Assembly (NCBI GenBank): GCA_016845065.1
Contig: JAERTG010000130.1
Coordinates: 1-64,000 of the forward strand
Direction: 5' to 3'
Source: Fidelibacterota bacterium
Lineage (GTDB): Bacteria > Fidelibacterota > UBA8477 > JABMPR01
Length of the DNA: 64,000 bases
Below are positions 27,953 through 39,410 of this stretch, piece by piece. The notes beneath the pieces are model-generated. The model made no database searches, was not told where the DNA came from, and saw only the letters and a program-made list of their open reading frames with translations. The position numbers and the translations under genes were made by a program. Each line of letters begins with the position of its first letter. Within the stretch, counting starts at the first letter, position 1.

Positions 27953-29275
27953 TTAAAATCCCATAGGCAGATTTTTCATCAACTGCCTTTTATTCATTTT
28001 TCCAAATTTCTTCATCATTTTGCGCATTGACTGGAACTGTTTAATCAATTGATTCACATCTTGAACCTTGGTTCCAGACCCTTTTGCTATTCTTTTTCTC
28101 CGGCTACCATCAAGTATTTGAGGGCGGTGCCTTTCCACAAGGGTCATAGAGTTAATGATTGCTTCAATCCTAGTCAACCTTTTTTCATCAATATCAACAT
28201 CTTTTATTCCTTTTACACCAGGTATCATGGACATTAAATCGCCTATGGGACCCATGGATTTCAGCTGTTTTAACTGTTGCTTAAAGTCCTCAAGATCGAA
28301 GGTATTTTTAAGCATTTTTTCTTCAAGTTTTGCAGCTTCTTCGACATCAATATCCTGCTGGGCTTTTTCCACAAGAGAGACGATATCTCCCATTCCCAGA
28401 ATACGACCAGCCATACGGTCTGGGTGGAAAGTTTCCAGCTTATCCAGATGCTCCCCTACACCAATATACTTAATCGGTTTCCCTGTGACTTCGCGTACAG
28501 ACAATGCTGCACCACCACGGGTATCTCCATCAAGTTTGGTAAGAATAACACCTGTCAGATCCACTGTTTCTGCAAAGGTACCGGCTGCATTCACTGCATC
28601 CTGCCCGGTCATGGCATCTGCCACAAACAGGGTCTCTGCGGGCTTCAGGGCCTGTTGGAGTCGTGTGACTTCATCCATCATGTCGGCATCTACATGCAAT
28701 CGACCAGCAGTATCAACAATGACCACATTGGCAGGGTAACGCACAGATTCTCTTATTGCAGCCTGGGCGATCTGAACAACGTCCTGATTACCTTCATCTG
28801 CAAAAACGGGAATATCCAGTTGTTTTCCTAGTACCTGAAGCTGGGTTATGGCTGCAGGACGGTAAACATCGCAAGCCACCAGGAGTGGCTGACGACCGCT
28901 TTTCCGTAAATTTCTTGCCAGTTTTGCTGTTGTGGTTGTTTTTCCAGAACCTTGAAGACCCACCAAGAGGATGATGGCTGGATTTCCTGAAAGTTCAAGA
29001 GCTGCTGTTTTTTCTCCGAGAAGGACGATCAATTCTTCATGGATGATCTTCACGATTTGTTGGCCAGGCGTGATAGAACGCAAGACTTCTGAACCGAGAG
29101 CTTTTTCCTTTACGGAGTTGATGAAAGTTCGAACGACTTTGTAATTGACATCAGCTTCAAGTAAAGCCCGTCGAACTTCCCGCATTGCATCTGAAATATT
29201 GTCCTCAGATAACTTCCCTTGACCGCGAAGTTTCTTGAAAACGCCTTCCAGATTTTGTGACAGTTGTTCTAACAT
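27953..29275 (-). CDS. ffh: Signal recognition particle protein Ffh
   Basis: GLQGSGKTTTTAKLA; VDTAGRLHVDADMMDE; C-terminal M domain. Confidence 0.97.
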   Translation of the reverse strand: MLEQLSQNLEGVFKKLRGQGKLSEDNISDAMREVRRALLEADVNYKVVRTFINSVKEKALGSEVLRSITPGQQIVKIIHEELIVLLGEKTAALELSGNPAIILLVGLQGSGKTTTTAKLARNLRKSGRQPLLVACDVYRPAAITQLQVLGKQLDIPVFADEGNQDVVQIAQAAIRESVRYPANVVIVDTAGRLHVDADMMDEVTRLQQALKPAETLFVADAMTGQDAVNAAGTFAETVDLTGVILTKLDGDTRGGAALSVREVTGKPIKYIGVGEHLDKLETFHPDRMAGRILGMGDIVSLVEKAQQDIDVEEAAKLEEKMLKNTFDLEDFKQQLKQLKSMGPIGDLMSMIPGVKGIKDVDIDEKRLTRIEAIINSMTLVERHRPQILDGSRRKRIAKGSGTKVQDVNQLIKQFQSMRKMMKKFGKMNKRQLMKNLPMGF

Positions 29276-29489
29276 GACTCCAGTTTCCTAATCTTGCCAA
29301 CTACATGCCTTATTGGATCCCTTATATATATAATACATTATATATACAATTAATGGGATTGACATAAAGCCGCGGAAGATAGACGACCGACCATGCGTGG
29401 GCAATGAGTTTCATGTATTTTCAGGTGGAGTGAAAAATTGGAGGGTTGAACGAATTACTGGATCAATTCGGCCAGCCATTCAGGGGTGA

Positions 29490-30284
29490 TTATTCAGGTG
29501 GCATGGACAATTTAAAAACTGAGCCCAAAATGAAAATCTCCCTCAGCAGAGGTATGTTTGCCAGCCTGGATTCTCTTAATTTCCACCCATATCGTAATTC
29601 ATGTGAAGGTCGAACTAGATAATATTTTTCCTGATCAATGGGGTAATTCAGCTGTCTTACCATCTTTTTAAACCTTCTCAGAGTCATCTGACATTCACGT
29701 ATCTCTTTTACATCAGCCCGAGCTTTGTCTGATTCACTAAGAATTTTAAGAAGGACATCCAGAATTGGTCCAGGAATCCAACTCAGATATGGGATTTTTT
29801 TAAGAAAAGATTTTAAAAAAGTCTGCTGATGAAGACCAAAGGGAGAATAAAAAGGTGGGAAGGTCATCAAAATGATCCCACCGGAACTGGTAAACTTACG
29901 CAGGGAAGCCATAAACTGATTTTTGCTACTTCGGGATATGTGTTCGATTACATCTCGAAGAATAATTATATCATAGTCCTCTCCGAGGATCGACTGGGCA
30001 TCGGCAGCGAGAATATCCTGTTGGATGAACCGCAAATTTGCGTGGCTAGTCTCCCACTTGAAATCCCGAACCTCCACCCCGGTACACGAAGCTCCCGCTT
30101 CGGCGAAAGCAGCCGAAAATCCACCATCTCCACAACCTACATCCAAGACTTTTTTACCTGCAATTGAAACTCCCCATCTCTCGAATAGAGGGATATAATG
30201 CAGTTCAGCCAATTTGTTCTGATAAGTCCAGTAATATTCTTTCCAGCTGGAGTAGGATTCTGGTTTGAGATGTGTGATTGCCAT
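29490..30284 (-). CDS. SAM-dependent methyltransferase
   Basis: KKVLDVGCGDGGFSAAFAEAGASCTGVEV motif I; DIIILRDVIEHI. Confidence 0.85.
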   Translation of the reverse strand: MAITHLKPESYSSWKEYYWTYQNKLAELHYIPLFERWGVSIAGKKVLDVGCGDGGFSAAFAEAGASCTGVEVRDFKWETSHANLRFIQQDILAADAQSILGEDYDIIILRDVIEHISRSSKNQFMASLRKFTSSGGIILMTFPPFYSPFGLHQQTFLKSFLKKIPYLSWIPGPILDVLLKILSESDKARADVKEIRECQMTLRRFKKMVRQLNYPIDQEKYYLVRPSHELRYGWKLRESRLANIPLLREIFILGSVFKLSMPPE

Positions 30285-30577
30285 TGTTCAATATAGTCAC
30301 CTCAAAAACAGAAGAAATGAGTAATTCTGCCAACATATTTCATCATCTCGCAAGGTAATATTCTTCGGCATAATTGTCATTTGGCAGTCATTCCGAAATA
30401 TATTGAATTCTTATGGCATATATTTTGTTAATATGTATACGCTTAAATGAACACCTTGACAAGTGCTCTATGAAAATGTACATAAAACCGTTCGAAACTG
30501 GATTCATTTCAGTGGCCTCAGATCGAGATTACAGGCTACCGTTAAAGTGAATAAAACCAATACGGAGACACATTCTA

Positions 30578-31924
30578 ATGGGAGTGTTTAAACTAAAAAA
30601 GGGCTATGATATACCTCTGCAAGGCAAGGCTGAGCGACGTGTAGAAAAAGCCCCCAAAACCACAGCGGTTGCTGTCCAACCCATCGATTTTCGTGGCTTA
30701 CGACCGGCGATGAAGGTTGAAGCTGGAGATAAAATCAACCGCGGATCGATTCTCTTTGTTGACAAACAGAATCCGGAGATTCTTTTCAGGTCACCGGCAG
30801 CTGGAACAGTCCGCGAAGTGGTTCGTGGAGAGCGAAGGGCTATACAGCGTGTTATCATCGATGTTGCTGGGGATTCTGCAGAAAAATTTGATAGTTATAC
30901 GCTTGACCAGGTCAATGCTTTTTCCAGCAGCCAGGCCAAAGAAGTCCTCCTGAATAGTGGATTGTGGCCCATCATTCGACAGCGTCCTTTTAGTAGGATT
31001 GCCGACATGGATGCCACACCCAAGGCAATATTTATTTCGGCTGTTGATTCAGCCCCCCTCCAGGCGGAGTCAGATATGTTGCTGGACGGTCAGGAAAAGA
31101 ACTTTCAGTTGGGTATCCAGTTGCTTTCCAAATTAACAGAAGGCAAAATTCACCTCTCGGTCTCAACGAAAACCAAAACTTTTTTCTCAAACTTATCAGG
31201 TGTTGAGCTGCATGAATTTTCAGGTCCTCACCCCGCCGGTAATGTGGGAATTCAAATTCACCACATCGATCGTATCCAGGCTGGAGAAAAGGTTTGGTAT
31301 CTTTCTCCCCGCCACGTATCCAAACTGGGTGGTTTTTTAAGCACAGGCGAGTATTCTGGTACAAAAACATATGCTCTCACAGGATCAGAACTGGACAAAA
31401 GGTATTATGTCACCGGGTCTGAAGGAGCACTCGTAAGTGATCTTCTCAGTGAAACCCTTCAGAATAACACCCAGCGTGTTATCTCAGGAAATGTTCTCAC
31501 CGGTGCTAGGAGCTCAACACTAGGGTTCGTAGGCTTCTATGATGATATGATCACAGTCGTACCTGAACTCGAAGGTAGGCGATTTTTTGGGTGGTTAAGC
31601 CTGGGTCTTAACGCCAATAGCTTCTGGCCCATGTTTCTGTCAAAATTGACTCCTAAAAAGAAACTTGCTCCAACGACTGATATGAACGGTGAAGAACGAG
31701 CATTCGTCTCAACAGGTGAATACGAGAAAGTCCTCCCCATGGATGTACTTCCAGTTCACCTCTGTAAAGCTATTCTTGTCGAAGATATCGAGCTCATGGA
31801 ACAATTGGGCATCTATGAAGTTGCCGCGGAGGATCTTGCTTTGTGTAGTTATATCTGTCCCTCGAAAATCGAGTTCGGTGATACCATCGAAAAGGGCGTT
31901 GAAATCATGGAAAAGGAGGGTTAA
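30578..31924 (+). CDS. nqrA: Na+-translocating NADH:quinone reductase subunit A
   Basis: LKKGYDIPLQGKAE; VDFxGLRPAMKVEAGDKI-like N-terminus; first gene of nqrABCDEF. Confidence 0.95.
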   Translation: MGVFKLKKGYDIPLQGKAERRVEKAPKTTAVAVQPIDFRGLRPAMKVEAGDKINRGSILFVDKQNPEILFRSPAAGTVREVVRGERRAIQRVIIDVAGDSAEKFDSYTLDQVNAFSSSQAKEVLLNSGLWPIIRQRPFSRIADMDATPKAIFISAVDSAPLQAESDMLLDGQEKNFQLGIQLLSKLTEGKIHLSVSTKTKTFFSNLSGVELHEFSGPHPAGNVGIQIHHIDRIQAGEKVWYLSPRHVSKLGGFLSTGEYSGTKTYALTGSELDKRYYVTGSEGALVSDLLSETLQNNTQRVISGNVLTGARSSTLGFVGFYDDMITVVPELEGRRFFGWLSLGLNANSFWPMFLSKLTPKKKLAPTTDMNGEERAFVSTGEYEKVLPMDVLPVHLCKAILVEDIELMEQLGIYEVAAEDLALCSYICPSKIEFGDTIEKGVEIMEKEG

Positions 31925-31929
31925 TCGTT

Positions 31930-33069
31930 ATGGAAACTCTCCAAAAATTGCTCGCTACTCTGGATGTGAAGATCAAGGAAGGTCCCTTTAAGGTCGTCCA
32001 TCCAATGTTTGGTGCGATCAACACAATGTTATTCACCCCCGGTCATGGAACTACCACTGGTCCTCATATCCGGGATTCCATTGACATGAAACGTTTTATG
32101 GGGATCGTCATTTTTGCCCTGGTACCCAGCATTCTAGTAGGTTCCTATAACGTAGGTGCCCAGGCTGGTGTTGAGGGTCTATTTGCAGCATTTATGTTTG
32201 GATTCCTCAAACTTCTACCCATTATCGTGGTGACTTATGCTGTCGGTCTGGGTTGGGAAATGATCTTTGGCCATATAAATGGTCATGACATTCATGAAGG
32301 TTTTCTGGTCACAGGGATACTGTTACCTCTTACCCTTCCCCCTACCATTCCGTTGTGGCAGGTTGCTGTAGCCGTTTCTTTTGGAACGGTCATTGGTAAG
32401 GAAGTTTTTGGTGGAACAGGTATGAACCTGCTCAACCCTGCTTTGACAGCACGTGCTTTCCTGTTTTTCACCTATCCCGGTGACATATCAGGTGACAATG
32501 TGTGGGTTGCTGTGGATGGTTTTTCAGGTGCTACTCCCCTGGCAGCAGCTGCAGCATCTACAGGTCCTGCAGTAGAAGCCTTAAACAATGCAGGGTTCAC
32601 ACTGAACAGTATGTTTTTTGGTTCGGTTGCAGGGAGTATCGGTGAGACATCCACCATAGCCATTCTCATAGGAGCCGCCATTCTCCTTATAACTGGTGTA
32701 GGAAGTTGGCGAATCATGCTGGCTACCATATTGGGTGCTTATGGCATGGCCCTTATCGTCCAATTCTTCGGAGCTGATGCTGCTGGTGGAATGCGGACGC
32801 TACCCGCCCATTACCACCTCGTCATGGGTGGATTTATGTTCGGAATGGTTTTTATGGCTACTGACCCTGTTTCGGCAGCAGGGACCAATGCTGGAAAATG
32901 GATCTACGGCATCTTGATCGGTGTAATGGTTATCCTCATCCGTGCATTCAATCCTGCCTACCCCGAGGGTATGATGCTTGCCATTCTTTTTGGCAATGTC
33001 TTCGCACCGCTCATTGACCACTTTGTGGTTCAGGCAAATATTAAAAGGAGGCTGAATTATGGCAAGTAA
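31930..33069 (+). CDS. nqrB: Na+-NQR subunit B
   Basis: Multi-TM; HIRDSIDMKRFMGIVIFALVP; flavinylation motif DGFSGATPLA. Confidence 0.96.
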   Translation: METLQKLLATLDVKIKEGPFKVVHPMFGAINTMLFTPGHGTTTGPHIRDSIDMKRFMGIVIFALVPSILVGSYNVGAQAGVEGLFAAFMFGFLKLLPIIVVTYAVGLGWEMIFGHINGHDIHEGFLVTGILLPLTLPPTIPLWQVAVAVSFGTVIGKEVFGGTGMNLLNPALTARAFLFFTYPGDISGDNVWVAVDGFSGATPLAAAAASTGPAVEALNNAGFTLNSMFFGSVAGSIGETSTIAILIGAAILLITGVGSWRIMLATILGAYGMALIVQFFGADAAGGMRTLPAHYHLVMGGFMFGMVFMATDPVSAAGTNAGKWIYGILIGVMVILIRAFNPAYPEGMMLAILFGNVFAPLIDHFVVQANIKRRLNYGK

Positions 33070-33781
33070 GCCTCGTATAACCAAAGCGTATACACTGGGT
33101 TTTGCAGCTGCAGTAACCATGGTGTGTAGTGTCCTGTTGGCTTCGGCCGCTACCTTGCTAAAAGAGCGTCAGGATCGGAATGTGCAGCTGGATATCAAAT
33201 GGAATATTCTCAGCGTTCTCGACCTGGTGGAATCCAGGGATGTTGAAGCGGAAGAGGTATTCAGACTATTTGATTCAAATGTACGCACCTATGTTGTTGA
33301 TCCCGCCGGCAACAAAGTTGATGGAAAAAATGCTGAGGAGGTGGATCCCAAGTCTGAACCTGACCTCCTTCCCGTGTTTGCACGTGTGGATGGCGATGTA
33401 ACAGCCGCTTATTGCATCCCCACACAAGGAAAGGCCCTCTGGTCTACTGTGAAGGGCTATATCGCCCTTGAAAACGATCTCAACACTGTTAAGGGTATCA
33501 CCTTTTACAGTCATGGTGAAACACCTGGACTTGGTGGAGAGATAGATAAGGAGTGGTTCACTGAAGGCTTCAAAGGTAAGACCATTCTAGATGAGAATGG
33601 GGCTGTTGTCTCTATTCACATCGTGAAAGGGAAACTCCGTGGTGGTGAAGCCGATCTCGAACACAAGGTAGATGGTATCAGCGGTGCAACGTTGACAACT
33701 AAAGGTCTCAATGAATTTATTAAATACACACTGGATCGATATGAACCATTCTTCAAAACAGTGCGAGGAGTTGCCTCATGA
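33059..33781 (+). CDS. nqrC: Na+-NQR subunit C
   Basis: [24 protein letters not shown] flavinylation motif. Confidence 0.95.
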   Translation: MASKPRITKAYTLGFAAAVTMVCSVLLASAATLLKERQDRNVQLDIKWNILSVLDLVESRDVEAEEVFRLFDSNVRTYVVDPAGNKVDGKNAEEVDPKSEPDLLPVFARVDGDVTAAYCIPTQGKALWSTVKGYIALENDLNTVKGITFYSHGETPGLGGEIDKEWFTEGFKGKTILDENGAVVSIHIVKGKLRGGEADLEHKVDGISGATLTTKGLNEFIKYTLDRYEPFFKTVRGVAS

Positions 33782-34401
33782 GCCTATTAAGTAAGAAAGA
33801 CCAGGGGTTTCTCAAAGACCCCCTCATGGACAACAATCCCATAGCAACACAGGTTCTGGGTATTTGTTCTGCACTTGCTGTGACAGTACAACTTCAGACG
33901 GCTGTTGTTATGTCCATTGCTGTGATCAGCGTGATCTCATTTTCAAATGTGTTGATATCGTTGGTCAGAAACAAGGTGCCCTCAAATATCAGGATCATTG
34001 TCGAGCTTGCTATTATCGCCACATTGGTGATTCTGGTAGACCAGATTCTTAAAGCCTTCCTATATGATATCAGCAAACAGCTCAGCGTCTTTGTTGGTCT
34101 GATCATTACAAACTGTATTGTGCTTGGAAGAGCTGAGGCATTCGCACTGCAAAATAAACCATGGCCCAGCTTCCTTGATGGAGTGGGCAATGGTCTGGGC
34201 TATAGTATGATCCTTATTGCTGTTGCATTTGGACGTGAGCTTCTAGGTTCTGGAACGCTCTTTGGTTTCCAGGTCATCCCAGATGCAGCCTATGCAGCTG
34301 GCTATCAGAATATGGGGCTTATGGTGCTGGCACCTGGGGCATTCATATTGTTGGGTCTGATCATTTGGGTCCAGCGTGCCATAACCGGCGTAGCGGAATA
34401 G
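33778..34401 (+). CDS. nqrD: Na+-NQR subunit D
   Basis: [29 protein letters not shown]. Confidence 0.95.
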   Translation: MSLLSKKDQGFLKDPLMDNNPIATQVLGICSALAVTVQLQTAVVMSIAVISVISFSNVLISLVRNKVPSNIRIIVELAIIATLVILVDQILKAFLYDISKQLSVFVGLIITNCIVLGRAEAFALQNKPWPSFLDGVGNGLGYSMILIAVAFGRELLGSGTLFGFQVIPDAAYAAGYQNMGLMVLAPGAFILLGLIIWVQRAITGVAE

Positions 34402-34410
34402 GAGGTGAAT

Positions 34411-35019
34411 ATGGAGAATCTAATTAGTTTATTCGTCGAAACCGTATTCGTTAACAATATCCTCCTGGCATACTTCCTTGGAATGTGTTCATTCCTGGCA
34501 GTATCCAAACGTGTTGATACAGCTATTGGTCTTGGTCTTGCCGTGATCTTCGTGGAGGTTATCACAGTCCCCACGAACTGGGCAATTTATAATTATCTCC
34601 TGGCTCCTGGAGCACTGAGCTGGGCTGGTTTACCTGATGTTGATCTGAGCTTCCTAGGATTTATTTCATACATCGCTGTAATCGCAGCTATGGTGCAGTT
34701 GGTAGAGATGATCATTGACCGATACAGTCCAGCGCTCTACAGCTCGCTGGGTATCTTCCTACCTCTTATCGCCGTGAATTGCGCCATTCTGGGTGCTTCC
34801 CTCTTTATGGTTGAGAGAGAATACACGCTAGCAGAATCAGCAGTATTTGGGCTCGGCTCAGGAGTTGGCTTTGCTATGGCTATCGTTGCTATGGCAGCTA
34901 TCCGCGAAAAGCTGCGCTATTCACACATCCCTGAAGGACTTCGCGGTTTGGGGATCACCATGCTTATCACTGGACTCATGGCTATGGCTTTCATGAGTTT
35001 CTCTGGTATCAGTCTTTAG
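34411..35019 (+). CDS. nqrE: Na+-NQR subunit E
   Basis: [38 protein letters not shown]. Confidence 0.95.
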   Translation: MENLISLFVETVFVNNILLAYFLGMCSFLAVSKRVDTAIGLGLAVIFVEVITVPTNWAIYNYLLAPGALSWAGLPDVDLSFLGFISYIAVIAAMVQLVEMIIDRYSPALYSSLGIFLPLIAVNCAILGASLFMVEREYTLAESAVFGLGSGVGFAMAIVAMAAIREKLRYSHIPEGLRGLGITMLITGLMAMAFMSFSGISL

Positions 35020-35028
35020 GAGGTCGAG

Positions 35029-36255
35029 ATGAGTATTCTAGGTCTGATACTGCTAAGCACCCTCGTATTCACGGGAACGATCCTCATACTGGTAGTGATT
35101 CTAAACTACGCAACATCCAAACTTGTAAGTTCAGGTGATGTGAAAATATTGATCAACAATGATGAGGAGAAATCTCTAAACACACCTGCTGGAGCTACCC
35201 TCCTACAAACGCTCGCTGCCGAGAAGGTTTTCCTTCCTTCTGCCTGTGGTGGAGGTGGTACCTGCGGTATGTGTACCTGTATCGTCGAAGATGGTGGTGG
35301 TGAGGTATTGCCCACGGAAAAACCACATTTGACACGTTCAGAGATCAAGGAAAATGTTCGACTGACCTGTCAGGTCAAGGTGAAGTCTGATATGAAGATC
35401 AAGATCCCAGATGAGATCTTCAACATCCAGAAATGGGAGTGTGAGGTTGTTTCCAACGAAAATGTTGCAACCTTTATCAAGGAGTTTGTTGTCAGGTTAC
35501 CTGAAGGTGAGAATCTGGACTTTAAAGCAGGTGGCTATATTCAAATCGACATACCGCCCCATAAGCTCGACTATTCCGAATTTGATATAGAAGAGGAGTA
35601 TCGTGAGGATTGGGATAAATTCAACATGTGGCGTTATCACTCAGAATTGGATGAAACCATCTTTAGAGCGTACTCCATGGCCAACCATCCAGCTGAGGGT
35701 AACATTGTCATGCTCAACGTGCGTATCGCCAGTCCTCCCCCTGGTATGGATGTTCCTCCAGGTCTAGCCTCTTCTTACATTTTTAACCTGAAACCAGGTG
35801 ATAAGGTGATGGTAAGTGGTCCTTATGGAGAGTTTTTCGCGAAAGATACAAACCGCGAGATGTTATATGTCGGTGGTGGTGCTGGAATGGCTCCCATGCG
35901 TAGCCATATCTTTGACCTTCTCAAGTCGAAGAATACCAAGCGGAGAATTTCATTCTGGTATGGAGCACGATCCAAGCGTGAGATGTTCTATGATGATGAA
36001 TTCAAGGCACTGGCTGAGGAATATCCAAATTTCAGCTATCATGTCGCCCTCTCTGATCCACTTGAAGAGGATAACTGGGATGGTCCTGTCGGTTTTATTC
36101 ATCAGGTTGTAGCTGATAACTATCTCAACAATCATGAGGCGCCTGAAGATATTGAGTATTATATGTGCGGACCACCCATGATGGTGGATGCTGTAGACAA
36201 CATGTTATACAATATGGGTGTTGAAAAAGAGATGATCGACTACGATAGTTTCTAG
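35029..36255 (+). CDS. nqrF: Na+-NQR subunit F
   Basis: 2Fe-2[19 protein letters not shown] domain [28 protein letters not shown]. Confidence 0.97.
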   Translation: MSILGLILLSTLVFTGTILILVVILNYATSKLVSSGDVKILINNDEEKSLNTPAGATLLQTLAAEKVFLPSACGGGGTCGMCTCIVEDGGGEVLPTEKPHLTRSEIKENVRLTCQVKVKSDMKIKIPDEIFNIQKWECEVVSNENVATFIKEFVVRLPEGENLDFKAGGYIQIDIPPHKLDYSEFDIEEEYREDWDKFNMWRYHSELDETIFRAYSMANHPAEGNIVMLNVRIASPPPGMDVPPGLASSYIFNLKPGDKVMVSGPYGEFFAKDTNREMLYVGGGAGMAPMRSHIFDLLKSKNTKRRISFWYGARSKREMFYDDEFKALAEEYPNFSYHVALSDPLEEDNWDGPVGFIHQVVADNYLNNHEAPEDIEYYMCGPPMMVDAVDNMLYNMGVEKEMIDYDSF

Positions 36256-36283
36256 ATCATCACTGTTAAAATATTAACACAAT

Positions 36284-36312
36284 AAAAGGTTCGGGTTATC
36301 CGAACCTTTTTT
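36284..36312 (+). terminator. Rho-independent terminator after nqrF
   Basis: AAAAGGTTCGGgttatCCGAACCTTTTTT. Confidence 0.85.
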
Positions 36313-36344
36313 GTTAGATTTGGAGTCAAATAGGAGGCTTAGAC

Positions 36345-37406
36345 ATGAATAAAGAAAACAGTCTAATTGTAAGAGTTATTTTTGTCGCCGTTATAGCATG
36401 TCTCCCCCTCTCTCTGGAAAATTGTAGTACTGAAAGCATTGAGTTTGAACAATTCGCGTTTAATGGCTCAACCATGGGTACAACCTACCATATTATTATA
36501 GCAGGTCGTCCCATTGATGCCCAAGAACGCAGTGCTATTGCGACAAGTGTTGATAGTGTTTTACTGGATTTCAACCGAATTCTCTCTACCTATGAGGATC
36601 AGAGTGAAATATCTCTTTTTAATCGAAATAAGAGTATTCACCCCATTCCCGTATCACAAAAACTATTGCGTGTGGTTCGGGCAGGACAAGATTTTTGTGA
36701 AGCATCGAATGGCGCATTCGATATCACTGTTATGCCCATTGTTAATTTTTTTGGATTTGGATTTGAGCCAGGTGAAAATCGTTTTCCCACGGTAGATGAG
36801 ATTGACTCATGGCTGCAATTGACGGGATGCGATAAATTAGAAATTGGGGATTCGGTATTAACTAAATCTGATCCTCGAATTACTATTGACCTGAGCGCAA
36901 TTGCCAAGGGTGATGGATCTGATTATATCGCTGATTTCCTTTTAGAAATGGGGCATAAAAATATTTTTGTAGAGATCGGTGGAGAGGTTGTTACTCATGG
37001 TCATAATAAAGAAGGGGAACTCTGGAAGATAGGTATTGATAGACCCACCATTGGTGGAGCCCCAGGTGCCGATTTGCAGCACGTTATCCAATTAACAGAC
37101 AAAGCTATCGCCTCCAGTGGAGATTACCGTAATTATCGTGAAGTTGAAGGCAAACGGATTTCTCATTCAATAGATCCCAGGACAGGCTCTCCAATTGCTC
37201 ATAATCTGGCTTCTGTGTCAGTAATCGCGAACACTTGTCTCCTCGCTGATGGTCTTTCCACCTCTGTGATGGTTATGGGGTTAGAAGAAGGTTTGGAATG
37301 GTTGGAAGATAGGGATGACGTGGAAGGATTGCTCATTACGCGAGAAGCCGATGGTTCTTTCAAGGAGTACATGACCAGCGGATTTAAAACTTATATCTAT
37401 GATTAA
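36345..37406 (+). CDS. apbE: FAD:protein FMN transferase ApbE, lipoprotein
   Basis: Lipobox LENC; GSTMGTTYHI; ITIDLSAIAKGDGSDYIADFL; HSIDPRTGSPI. Confidence 0.93.
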   Translation: MNKENSLIVRVIFVAVIACLPLSLENCSTESIEFEQFAFNGSTMGTTYHIIIAGRPIDAQERSAIATSVDSVLLDFNRILSTYEDQSEISLFNRNKSIHPIPVSQKLLRVVRAGQDFCEASNGAFDITVMPIVNFFGFGFEPGENRFPTVDEIDSWLQLTGCDKLEIGDSVLTKSDPRITIDLSAIAKGDGSDYIADFLLEMGHKNIFVEIGGEVVTHGHNKEGELWKIGIDRPTIGGAPGADLQHVIQLTDKAIASSGDYRNYREVEGKRISHSIDPRTGSPIAHNLASVSVIANTCLLADGLSTSVMVMGLEEGLEWLEDRDDVEGLLITREADGSFKEYMTSGFKTYIYD

Positions 37407-37407
37407 T

Positions 37408-38391
37408 TTATAGCTGGTGTTGCTGAATCCAGTTGAGCACAAATCTTTGTATGTCCTCCCTGCTATTCATGGGGATATCATGCTGGTCCAGATAGGGACC
37501 CAGGGCTCTCTTCATGAGATACAGCTCCATATCAACCGGGTCAAATTCAGAGCTACTTGTGCTAAACCTCTTTGAATCTATAGCCTCAATCACACCCACG
37601 AGATATTGACTGATCCTGGACATTTTCTCATAATTTAAATTCTCAGGGATATCACTCTCCTGGTGATAGTGCTCCCATCTTCCACAGGTAAAAAAAAGAT
37701 AAGCTTCACCATTTTTACGTAGAACATGATGATCACTTAGATCCCCAACGTACCTATTTAATGTGGCAATATTCTTCAGTCCAACTGGTAGCTTTGTCTC
37801 CGTTAAGACATCCGATAAATCTGGATGACTCTCAGCCCCAAAAATGAATAGCAGGTCCTCAAATCCTTCCAAAGGGATATCATGACCCACAAGATCAAGA
37901 ACCAATCCGGCCTGGATAGCGTCTTGAAGCTGTCTTTCATAGAAATTGGTGGAGCCCATATGTTCTGATAAAAAACGCGGTGGCTCTTCTGCATCTGGAA
38001 AAAGGAAGATTAAGTTTCGTCTCATTTTGATAGTTTTTAGGTGCTCAAGCACATCAAACCAAATGGCAATAGCAGCAGCATTGTCATCTGCGCCAGGTTG
38101 ATCACCGCAAGTATCATAGTGAGCTACCAGTAGGATTGGTTTCAGGGTCTGATCTAATCCAGGCCAGACACCAGCAAGGTTGGAGTAAGATGTTGTCTCA
38201 ACCTTGTACGTATACTCATAGGAATTATTGAAATAGGGTTTCAGGCCGGAAGCTTCCATGCGTGTCTTGAGATATTCAACTGCCGCATCGTGACCAGGAC
38301 TGCCTACTTTTCGAGAGCCTGGTGCGGCCAGTTTTTCAACATCAGCTTGTAATTGTGATAACATTCTGTTTCCCGCTAATCGTACTGACAC
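37408..38391 (-). CDS. M28-family zinc peptidase
   Basis: LLVAHYDTCGDQPGADDNAAAIAIWFDVLEHL; FLFPDAEEP. Confidence 0.85.
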   Translation of the reverse strand: MSVRLAGNRMLSQLQADVEKLAAPGSRKVGSPGHDAAVEYLKTRMEASGLKPYFNNSYEYTYKVETTSYSNLAGVWPGLDQTLKPILLVAHYDTCGDQPGADDNAAAIAIWFDVLEHLKTIKMRRNLIFLFPDAEEPPRFLSEHMGSTNFYERQLQDAIQAGLVLDLVGHDIPLEGFEDLLFIFGAESHPDLSDVLTETKLPVGLKNIATLNRYVGDLSDHHVLRKNGEAYLFFTCGRWEHYHQESDIPENLNYEKMSRISQYLVGVIEAIDSKRFSTSSSEFDPVDMELYLMKRALGPYLDQHDIPMNSREDIQRFVLNWIQQHQL

Positions 38392-38432
38392 TTCAGCTTA
38401 ATTTTTGATATCATAATGGCAATGTGTGATTG

Positions 38433-39293
38433 TTACAAATGAAGTAACAGTTTTTCTATAGTTACAGGAGCTGAGCCTTCATAATGATTGTTCACGTTTA
38501 GATAGACATCCATACCAGATTGATCAACCATTTTCCTAACAAGCCGGACTATACCTGGTATCTCCTCATCCTTTGCTGCAACGACCTGGTTCCATTTTTT
38601 TCCCGTTGTCTTCTCAATGCCTTGACGATCAGGTCCCAGAAGGCGAATAATTGAGGTCCCAGATAAAAGGTGAGCATAGTTGGCATAAACTTCCTGGATA
38701 TCAGGCATGTAGTATCCCTGACAAAAAGTGTGACCTACTTTGTGGTCTGCTAAAATTTTAAAATAATTGTCAGTGAGGAAGTTGGGGTTCCGGATTTCCA
38801 TACAAAGTGGTATGGATGTGTCTATTGATTTGACAAAGTTTACAAATTTCTCCAGGAATAACTGAGCGGATGGCATTTTAATTTTATTAAGATACTCAAA
38901 CTGGAGGTTTATTCCTCCAATTTGCGGGTGCATCTGCACTAGAGAATCTAGAAAAGTCTGATACAAATCTGGATCAAGGAAATAGGGATTCTCGATGAGT
39001 TTACCCGATGTGTGACTTTTGTATAAGTGAGTGAGACTCAGGCTATTAGGAGCCTTTATGACGAAGCGAAAGTCAGTGGGTACTGAAGCAACATATTCTT
39101 CAACTACTTCAGCTTTTGGTAAAACAACTTTTTCAATTCCAAACAGCGACCAGAACCATTGATCGATTTCGACTGATTTATACTTTCTGGCATATTCCTG
39201 GAGAAAATTTTCCGGTTTACTGGAATTATAAACCAGACCCTCCCAGGAAGGATATTTCCAACTGCAGGTACCAATATGTATGTGTCCAGCCAT
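38433..39293 (-). CDS. DUF72 family protein
   Basis: IHIGTCSWKYPSWEGLVY; FRFVIKAPNSLSLTH; CMEIRNPNFL. Confidence 0.85.
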   Translation of the reverse strand: MAGHIHIGTCSWKYPSWEGLVYNSSKPENFLQEYARKYKSVEIDQWFWSLFGIEKVVLPKAEVVEEYVASVPTDFRFVIKAPNSLSLTHLYKSHTSGKLIENPYFLDPDLYQTFLDSLVQMHPQIGGINLQFEYLNKIKMPSAQLFLEKFVNFVKSIDTSIPLCMEIRNPNFLTDNYFKILADHKVGHTFCQGYYMPDIQEVYANYAHLLSGTSIIRLLGPDRQGIEKTTGKKWNQVVAAKDEEIPGIVRLVRKMVDQSGMDVYLNVNNHYEGSAPVTIEKLLLHL

Positions 39294-39410
39294 GAGAGAA
39301 GATAGCTGAATTTCTGCTAATTCGAATAAAAGATCAGCTTGAATCTCAACTTAGAAGCTATCCCTTTACCCACATTTTTTTCTGCCTGCAGCTTTATGAA
39401 ACTCAGGATA

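Noticed and set aside
28155-28831. Plus-strand ORFs of 194 and 184 aa opposite ffh
   Set aside because: They are antisense to a highly conserved gene and lack recognisable protein motifs.
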